Origin: CAYRFQ01 sp964423615
GTDB taxonomy: Bacteria; Planctomycetota; Planctomycetia; Gemmatales; Gemmataceae
Length of the DNA stretch: 56,738 bases
NCBI GenBank assembly: GCA_964423615.1
Contig: CAYRFQ010000042.1
Coordinates: forward strand, 1 to 56,738
Direction: 5' to 3'
A program made the position numbers and the translations under genes. Below, one piece after another: positions 50,929 through 56,738 of this stretch (positions are counted from its first letter, which is position 1; the number at the start of each line of letters is the position of its first letter). The notes below the pieces were generated by a model, which did no database searches, was not told the DNA's origin, and saw only the letters and a program-made list of their open reading frames with translations.

Positions 50929-53900
50929 AATCCGTCATTCGCTGGGCCATCAATAACTCGCCTGCCTTGAACACCTTGATGATCGCTGGCCTCATCCTCG
51001 GACTCATGAGCATCTACAAGCTCCAGAGAGAGGTGTTCCCAGAATTCGAACTCGAGATCGTCCTGGTTTCCGTCCCCTACCCGGGTGCGACGCCGGAAGA
51101 GTGCGAAGAAGGCATCTGCCAAAAGATTGAAGAGTACGTCCGACCCCTCGACGGCATCAAGAAAATGACTTCTGTCGCCAAGGAAGGTCTCGGGTCCGTC
51201 GTGCTGGAACTCGAAGTAGGCAAGGACCCCCAAAAGATCCTCAACGAGGTCCGATCCGAAGTGGACCGGATTCCGAGTTTTCCGAAGGACGCCGAGGATC
51301 CTGAGGTCAAGCAGATCACGTTCCGAACCGACGCCATCCAAATCGGCGTGATCGCGCCGATTTCTTCGGATCCGCAAGCCGAAAAGAAACTGCGTGAGGT
51401 AGGCGAAAAAATTCGAGACGATCTCATTCGTCTGGATAACGTCTCGCAAGCAGAACTGGTTGGTGTCAAGCAGTACGAGATCAGTGTCGAAGCGTCTCCC
51501 AAGACTCTGAAGAAATACGGCCTGACGCTCGAAATGATCGGTGCTCGCATCGCTCGGTACAACCGCGACCTTCCCGGCGGAAACATTCGGACACCGGCGG
51601 GCACGATCCTCGTCAAAGGCGAAAGCAAAGGCTTGACGGGCGAAGACATCAAAAAAATTCCGATCGTCACCGACCGCAACAAGGTGACTCTGACGATCGG
51701 CGACATCTGCACCGTCCGCGACGATTTCGTCGACGAGCCCATGATGAACTTGATCAAGGGACGTCCCGGAATCACGATCGAAGTCACCCGAACGTCCAAA
51801 GAAGACCTGCTCGTCTTGGCCCGTGAAGTCCGCGCCTACATCAAAGAAAAGAACGAGAAAAACGACCTTCCTCCAGGATACGAGTTGACGTTCTGGGGAG
51901 ATCGCTCGGTCGACGTCGAGGAGCGGATGAATCTGTTGAGCAGCAACGGACTGCAAGGGTTGGTGTTGGTCCTCTTCACGCTGGCGTTGTTCCTCGACAC
52001 GAGACTGGCCTTTTGGGTGGCCCTCGGGATTCCCATCTCGATTCTTGGGGCTTGTGTTGTGCTCTGGTACTTCGACCAGACGTTGAACATGCTCAGCATG
52101 TTCGCATTCTTGATGGCACTGGGGATTGTGGTCGATGACGCCATCGTCGTCGGTGAAAACATCTACGCCCACCGAGAGCTGGGCAAGAGCTACTTCAAAG
52201 CAGCGCTCGACGGAACTTACGAGGTTTTGCCCTCGGTCGCAACTTCGGTGACGACCACGGTCATCGCGTTCATGCCTTTGTTCTTCGTCACAGGGGTCAT
52301 GGGCAAATTCATCGCCGTAATGCCTCTGGCGATGGTGGCGATGTTGGTGATCTCGTTGCTCGAGAGCTTCACGTTGCTCCCGTGTCACTTGGCCCACGGC
52401 GAGACCAACATGTCCCAATCGATCCTGAATTGGTACTCCCGGTTGCCGTTGATAGGGAAAATCTTTTTGGGTTCCGGTGCGGTTGCACTGTTTTTTACTC
52501 TCACTTTCTTGCTCTATCCACTCAGGCGAGTGGAAAAAGGTTTCCGCTGGTTAAGTGTTCAAGCCAACACTGGACTCAACTGGTTCATTCAAACGGTCTA
52601 CCTCCGGAGCCTCCGGTTTACGTTGGCCAATCCAGGCACGATCCTCGCTGCTGCGGTCGCCGTTCTGATGTTGAGTTTCGCGTTGATACGAGGTGGTTGG
52701 GTTCCATTCATCGTCTTTCCCAAATTGGATAGCAAGACGATCCAAGCGAGCATCACCTTCCCGGACAAGACTCACGAGAGCATCACCAAAGCCGCGACGC
52801 AAAAGATCGAAGACGCCATAGATCAAGTCAACAACGAGTACATGGACGAGTTTGGCACTTCGTTGATCCTGCTCAAGCGTCGCACGGTAGGTTTTGTCAA
52901 AGCCCAGGGACCGGCCGGGCAAGCCGGAGACGCCACTGGTGGACACGTCGGGCTCGTGGTCATCGAACTCGTTGATACTGCCGAACGCCTGTGGAAGAGC
53001 GACAAAATCTTGAAGAGATGGCGGGAACTCTGCGGCAATTTTCCCGGTGCCGAGTCCGTGAAGTTTGACAACGCCACGTTGGGACCTGGAGGCACCCCGA
53101 TTGAGTTCCGTTTGCTCGCTCCAGCTTCGAAATACGAGGCTTTGAAAAAGGCGGTGGCCAAGACCAAACAAAAACTTCAAAGTTACGCGGGCGTTTTCGA
53201 CGTTGCCGACGATGCGACGCCGGGCAAACCCGAGTTACGAGTTCGCGTCAAAGCCAACGCCAAGTCCCTGCAGAATGTCACTCAAGAGAACATCGACCGA
53301 ACCATCCGAGCGACCTACCAAGGATACGAGGTACAACGACTCCAACGAGGGCGGCACGAAGTCAAGGTCCAAGTCCGCTACCCCCGCGAAACGCGTCGTT
53401 CGATTGCCGCGTTCGACAGAATTCCCGTCCAAGCCGGCGAAACCGAGTACGAACTCCGTGACCTCGGGGAAACCGTTCTGAAGGACGACATTCCCTCCGA
53501 GTACAATCGCATCGACCAGCTTCGGGCGATCAAAATTTCCGCCGACGTCGACGAGTTGGTCACGAACGCAAAGTTCGTGGTCGATGACCTCCGCGGGGGG
53601 TTCATGAAAGACCTCATGGAGGAGTTTCCAGGGCTCCGCGTCCGGTGGGAGGGCCAACAAGAACAAACCGTCGAGTCCATTCAGAGTCTAATCTTGGGTC
53701 TGGCGATTGCTTTGGTTGCCATGTTCGTGGTGTTGACTCTGGAGTTCAACTCGTACTTTCAGCCGATCATCATCATGGCGATCATCCCCTTCGGACTCGT
53801 CGGGGCTGTGCTCGGACACGCCGTAATGGGCTTGGCGTTCACGCTGTTCAGCTTGTTTGGACTCGTCGCACTCACGGGTGTGGTCGTGAACGACTCGATC

Positions 53901-54383
53901 GTCTTGATCGACTTCATCAACCACCGCGTTCGCGACGGGATGCCTGTTTCCGAGGCCCTTCTCGATGCAGGGAGAAGGCGTTTCCGGCCCGTACTGCTCA
54001 CGTCCGTGACGACCGTTGCTGGGCTACTTCCATTGATGCTGGAAAAATCGTTCCAAGCCCAACTCCTCATTCCGATGGCCGTGAGCTTGTGCTTCGGACT
54101 CATGATGACGACCATTCTGGTGCTATTCCTCATTCCGACTTTCTACATGATTTGTGCGTCGGTCGGGATCAGACCACCGCAAAAGCATCACGAAGACGAA
54201 GACGAGGCGAAAGCATTTTCCGACGACGAAGTCTCCCTGGATCATTCGGGCAACGGAAGCCTGGATGAAACCAAGAAAGATGTGGCTCCCCCGTCGTTGC
54301 ACGAAGACAAGACTGGGAATGGGACTCACGAAGCGGCTAGCCATCCTGGATTCGTATCCGAGGAAGTGAGTCGGAAAAGTTGA
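50925..54383 (+). CDS. RND multidrug efflux pump (AcrB/MdtB-like)
   Basis: 1152 residues with the full RND layout: helix 1, two porter lobes, twelve membrane helices and the docking domain. The proton relay is D404-D405 in LGIVVDDAIVVGEN; the second-half motif FGLVALTGVVVNDSIVLIDF is intact. Compared with the HME pump at 36314 it lacks that protein's extra domain and is nearer to the hydrophobe/amphiphile exporters, but the substrate is not known. A charged C-terminal tail of about 75 residues (HHEDEDEAKAFSDDE...) faces the cytoplasm. It is translationally coupled to its adaptor and probably controlled by the TetR gene upstream. No outer-membrane factor gene follows. Confidence 0.93.
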   Translation: MKSVIRWAINNSPALNTLMIAGLILGLMSIYKLQREVFPEFELEIVLVSVPYPGATPEECEEGICQKIEEYVRPLDGIKKMTSVAKEGLGSVVLELEVGKDPQKILNEVRSEVDRIPSFPKDAEDPEVKQITFRTDAIQIGVIAPISSDPQAEKKLREVGEKIRDDLIRLDNVSQAELVGVKQYEISVEASPKTLKKYGLTLEMIGARIARYNRDLPGGNIRTPAGTILVKGESKGLTGEDIKKIPIVTDRNKVTLTIGDICTVRDDFVDEPMMNLIKGRPGITIEVTRTSKEDLLVLAREVRAYIKEKNEKNDLPPGYELTFWGDRSVDVEERMNLLSSNGLQGLVLVLFTLALFLDTRLAFWVALGIPISILGACVVLWYFDQTLNMLSMFAFLMALGIVVDDAIVVGENIYAHRELGKSYFKAALDGTYEVLPSVATSVTTTVIAFMPLFFVTGVMGKFIAVMPLAMVAMLVISLLESFTLLPCHLAHGETNMSQSILNWYSRLPLIGKIFLGSGAVALFFTLTFLLYPLRRVEKGFRWLSVQANTGLNWFIQTVYLRSLRFTLANPGTILAAAVAVLMLSFALIRGGWVPFIVFPKLDSKTIQASITFPDKTHESITKAATQKIEDAIDQVNNEYMDEFGTSLILLKRRTVGFVKAQGPAGQAGDATGGHVGLVVIELVDTAERLWKSDKILKRWRELCGNFPGAESVKFDNATLGPGGTPIEFRLLAPASKYEALKKAVAKTKQKLQSYAGVFDVADDATPGKPELRVRVKANAKSLQNVTQENIDRTIRATYQGYEVQRLQRGRHEVKVQVRYPRETRRSIAAFDRIPVQAGETEYELRDLGETVLKDDIPSEYNRIDQLRAIKISADVDELVTNAKFVVDDLRGGFMKDLMEEFPGLRVRWEGQQEQTVESIQSLILGLAIALVAMFVVLTLEFNSYFQPIIIMAIIPFGLVGAVLGHAVMGLAFTLFSLFGLVALTGVVVNDSIVLIDFINHRVRDGMPVSEALLDAGRRRFRPVLLTSVTTVAGLLPLMLEKSFQAQLLIPMAVSLCFGLMMTTILVLFLIPTFYMICASVGIRPPQKHHEDEDEAKAFSDDEVSLDHSGNGSLDETKKDVAPPSLHEDKTGNGTHEAASHPGFVSEEVSRKS

Positions 54384-54390
54384 CAAAAAA

Positions 54391-54503
54391 GGGGAAAGGT
54401 GAAAGGGTGATAGCTTTTCCGGGCCAGCAGCTGGCCCCGGTTGCGACGAATTTGGCCTTCGGCCAAAAAATAATCGTATGACTTTGCCCTTTCACTTTTC
54501 ACC
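54391..54503. repeat. Intergenic repeat module with two hairpins and inverted arms
   Basis: Outer arms 54391-54408 (GGGGAAAGGTGAAAGGG-type) and 54486-54503 are inverted copies matching at about 15 of 17 positions. Between them are GGGCCAGCAGCTGGCCC (54421-54437, 7-bp stem) and TTTGGCCTTCGGCCAAA (54451-54467, 7-bp stem). The plan equals that of the module at 36079-36290. Confidence 0.75.
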
Positions 54504-54565
54504 GTTCACTCAAATCTCCACTCCTTCCGTCTTACCAAATCGAACTCCCAAACAAGGTCACAACC

Positions 54566-55741
54566 GTGGACTTGGAGACGTTCCAACTTCTCTTAACTCC
54601 AGCCGGTCAAGCTCTCCTCCAAACTGCGACGACTCTAGGCCCCACTGACGCCAACTTGTTGTCGATCGTCACGAAGCTCCAAAAAGATCATCCGCCCAAA
54701 TCGACCCGAGCCGCGATCGAGACCGTGCTGTTGCGACAGAAAGCACGCCTCAAGTTTTCACTCGCCGAACAAATGTATTTCACGCGGGAGGCGCTCGAAC
54801 AAGCCACAACTGAAGTGATTTCGTCCTATCGCGCCGAAAGGTTCGCCTTTTCGAGTCGACGAGTGGGAGATTTCTGTTGCGGAATCGGTGGAGACACCCT
54901 GGGCCTCGCGAAAGTCGGTGACGTTCTTGCCATCGACTGTGATCCTGTTCGGTTAGCGATGGCTGAGGAAAACTGCCGTGTGGCCGGTCATTCGGACTGC
55001 ACCCATTTTTGGGAAGGGGACGTGACGGAGGTCTCTCTCGATGGACTCGATGGTATCTTTTGCGATCCGGGCCGACGATCTGGTGGCCAACGCCATCTCT
55101 CGGTTCGAGACTATTCTCCGCCCTTGGAAGTGGTGAAGAGTTGGCTTTCTCGAGTCGAAGCCATCGGAGTCAAGATCGCTCCTGGCGTCCTGCTCTCGGA
55201 GCTCAACGACTACGATGCCGAACAAGAATTCATCTCCTTCGGTGGAGAACTACGTGAATGTGTCTTGTGGTTTGGATCACTCCGGTCGGCCAAGAAACGG
55301 GCCACGGTGTTGCCTGGCCCACACACACTGACGAGCGAGGCACCACCGCCACCGCCATCTGTTGGCCCTCCCCTTTCCTACCTGTACGAGCCCGATCCGT
55401 CCATCTTGCGAAGCGGCCTCGTGACCGCTTTGGCCAAGCAAATCGACGCCCACCAACTCGACGAGAACGTTGCGTATTTGGCGGCAGAGAGTTCTCGCCT
55501 CACTCCCTTTGCCAAGTGCTATGCCATTGAAGAGTCGATGCCGTTCCACGCACGCCGCTTGCGTGAAGTTCTACGCGAGCGAAGAGTTGGTCGGGTCACC
55601 ATCAAACGACGTGGTTCTGCCGTGGATCCAAGTACGTTGATCAAGCAACTAAAGCTCAAAGGCCCAGAAGAACGAGTGCTTTTTTTGACTCGAGCGGGAG
55701 ATCAACCACTCGTGTTGATTGGGACCCCGGCTCTGCCCTAA
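54566..55741 (+). CDS. Class I SAM methyltransferase with THUMP-like domain
   Basis: 391 residues. The SAM-binding loop is DFCCGIGGDT (about 101-110), followed by the acidic residue of motif II (LAIDCDPVRLAMAEEN) and a motif IV-like FCDPGRRSGGQR. The C-terminal part (about 300-390) has the fold pattern of a THUMP-like RNA-binding domain (FHARRLREVLRERRVGRVTIKRRGSAVDP). Proteins of this build are annotated as putative RNA methyltransferases in many bacteria; a specific RNA target is not known to me. GTG 54566 is preceded by AAGG. The gene stands alone after the repeat module. Confidence 0.85.
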   Translation: MDLETFQLLLTPAGQALLQTATTLGPTDANLLSIVTKLQKDHPPKSTRAAIETVLLRQKARLKFSLAEQMYFTREALEQATTEVISSYRAERFAFSSRRVGDFCCGIGGDTLGLAKVGDVLAIDCDPVRLAMAEENCRVAGHSDCTHFWEGDVTEVSLDGLDGIFCDPGRRSGGQRHLSVRDYSPPLEVVKSWLSRVEAIGVKIAPGVLLSELNDYDAEQEFISFGGELRECVLWFGSLRSAKKRATVLPGPHTLTSEAPPPPPSVGPPLSYLYEPDPSILRSGLVTALAKQIDAHQLDENVAYLAAESSRLTPFAKCYAIEESMPFHARRLREVLRERRVGRVTIKRRGSAVDPSTLIKQLKLKGPEERVLFLTRAGDQPLVLIGTPALP

Positions 55742-55880
55742 CCAAGGTGTTCGCCGGAATTCCCCTGGGATACTCGATTCGTTGAACTATTGCAAACTGC
55801 GCGGATAATGCAACCGTCGTTGATGGCCTTTGGCACAAGACGCTCAAGTCCCTGGCCATTCTGGCCAGGCCAGGATGAGC

Positions 55881-55979
55881 TTGGCCTTCGGCCAAAAGCA
55901 AAAACGCCTTGGATGGATTCCCCGTCGTGGGCGAAAGGCGAACAGCCTCATCTTTCCACTCCCTGGTCAGTAGCTGGCC
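55881..55979. repeat. Third copy of the TTGGCCTTCGGCCAA hairpin with a degenerate partner
   Basis: The hairpin TTGGCCTTCGGCCAA is at 55881-55895. At 55965-55979, GGTCAGTAGCTGGCC is a degenerate form of the GGGCCAG/CTGGCCC hairpin found at 54421-54437. The order of the two elements is reversed compared with the module at 54391. Confidence 0.7.
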
Positions 55980-56168
55980 GGTTCTCAATAACTCCGAACG
56001 CTTTTTCAAGGCTTTGACGTCTGACCAAAGTTTCGTCCGCGGTTGTCGCTGTTCCTCGGACAAGTTGGAAAGCGCTTCAGGGGCCAACCCAACAAGAGCG
56101 GACAGCATCGAATCCAGATTGCGCTCGATTTCAATCCAAAGGCTGGCGAAAATCGTCGTAACTGGTAG
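55967..56168 (-). pseudogene. Possible remnant of a minus-strand gene
   Basis: On the minus strand an open frame reads FASLWIEIERNLDSML, then VGLAPEALSNLSEEQRQPR, then LWSDVKALKKRSELLRTGQLL. This has the amphipathic helical look of a real protein and is unlike translated repeats. The frame runs into the repeat copy at 55965-55979 and has no clear start; the ATG at 56108 is internal. I read it tentatively as a fragment cut by the repeat. Otherwise 55742-56209 holds no gene. Confidence 0.25.
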
Positions 56169-56209
56169 ACAAACTATAAACCCATTTTTTCCTTCAGGAG
56201 GCTGGACCT

Positions 56210-56738
56210 ATGCAACGCGTTCCCCGTTGCCGCGGTGGCTTGGTTACGACAATGGCATTGGTGATCCTGCTCATTGCCGATCTGCAAATTCAAGCGGCGT
56301 GCTGCTATTTTGCCGCCAAGAATGCCGACATTGAACAACCATCGCAAAAAGTTTTTTTGACCTGGAACCCGAAGAAAAACATCGAGACGTTCACCGTCCA
56401 GCCAAAGTTCGAAGGAAACGCTCTGGATTTCGGAATGGTCATCCCAACACCAACTCAACCGAAACTCCACGAGATGCCACGAGACTTCTTCAAGCATCTC
56501 GCCGTCTACACCATCCTCAAAAAACCGACATTCCCACAATCGAATCTGCTCCCTCAATACGACCGACTCAAGAGTTTCGCGGGCCGAGGTGAAGCTAACC
56601 TACGCAACCAAAGTAAAGCGGCTGCGCCAAGGAAACCTGCGGTTACTGTTTTAGAAGAAGGTGTGGTCGGTTCTTTGGATTATAAGATCATCAAGGCCGG
56701 TCGCGCCGACGACCTCTACAAGTGGCTCAAAAAGAACC
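56210..56738 (+). CDS. DUF2330-type secreted protein (3' partial)
   Basis: The frame is open from ATG 56210 to the window end (176 codons), so the gene continues to the right. CAGGAGG lies eight bases upstream of the ATG. A signal peptide (GLVTTMALVILLIADLQIQA) is followed by CCYFAAKNADIEQPSQKVF and NIETFTVQPKFEGNALDFGM, then VIPTPTQPKLHEMP, a pattern of DUF2330 proteins. That family is secreted or membrane-bound and has no established function. The visible end lies before any C-terminal membrane helix. Confidence 0.75.
   Translation, partial: MQRVPRCRGGLVTTMALVILLIADLQIQAACCYFAAKNADIEQPSQKVFLTWNPKKNIETFTVQPKFEGNALDFGMVIPTPTQPKLHEMPRDFFKHLAVYTILKKPTFPQSNLLPQYDRLKSFAGRGEANLRNQSKAAAPRKPAVTVLEEGVVGSLDYKIIKAGRADDLYKWLKKN

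Noticed and set aside
50775..52418. Long minus-strand frame of 547 codons rich in His, Asp and Arg
   Set aside because: It lies opposite the clear RND pump gene and its composition is that of an antisense reading.

Overview
The window looks like a Planctomycetota chromosome, most likely of the Gemmatales/Gemmata type. This rests on gene content, not on a marker gene: a secreted PQQ-type propeller opening with the WPHWRGP signature, a TIGR03067-like secreted protein, an STN-domain protein, several membrane proteins with CxxC zinc ribbons, WD40 and LRR fragments, a DUF2330 protein and many long secreted proteins of unknown function. I see no rRNA, tRNA, CRISPR array or transposase. Coordinates 34030-34129 are a run of 100 N, so the source is a draft scaffold. 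The first gene enters from the left edge and the last runs off the right edge.

Layout. 1-13.4 kb is mixed housekeeping: a membrane protein with a pure Glu/Asp linker, an RluA-family pseudouridine synthase, a HEAT-repeat protein, an alpha/beta-hydrolase-like protein without a nucleophile, a XerD-like recombinase, a possible small RNA at 5434-5622, FabF, a CopA copper ATPase, a lactonase-fold propeller, a PQQ-type propeller and a sulfotransferase. 13.4-14.2 kb is non-coding and holds a MITE-like inverted repeat plus a dispersed short palindrome. 14.2-23.1 kb is a co-directional block of envelope-type proteins of unknown function: two zinc-ribbon proteins (one with four NKTML-type motifs), a 1041-residue single-pass protein with a PPC-like domain, a secreted protein with a DnaJ-type cysteine cluster, and a TIGR03067-like protein. 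Remnants of WD40 and LRR genes lie in and next to it. 23.5-26.9 kb has an SDR enzyme and a divergent queuosine pair: a YhhQ-type transporter and a QueD made of two PTPS units, the first degenerate. 27-33.8 kb has an STN-domain protein, a membrane metallophosphoesterase, an ArnT-like glycosyltransferase and an aldo/keto reductase.

33.8-40.4 kb is a heavy-metal efflux operon: a small protein broken by the assembly gap, a CusB-like adaptor with a natural His6 C-terminus, a large HME-RND pump with an extra domain, and a His-rich lipoprotein. Then come Tex, a small lipoprotein and, on the other strand, a 1471-residue secreted protein with about 220 consecutive residues drawn from only nine amino-acid types. 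48.3-54.4 kb is a second RND system behind a TetR regulator. The window ends with a THUMP-like methyltransferase and the start of a DUF2330 protein. Neither RND operon encodes an outer-membrane factor here.

A recurrent intergenic hairpin (TTGGCCTTCGGCCAA) occurs three times in the right half, twice between purine/pyrimidine inverted arms; it looks like a REP-type family. The best leads are the 1471-residue nine-letter protein, the 14.2-21.8 kb zinc-ribbon/NKTML block, the candidate small RNA with an orphan terminator at 5584-5623, and the repeat families.
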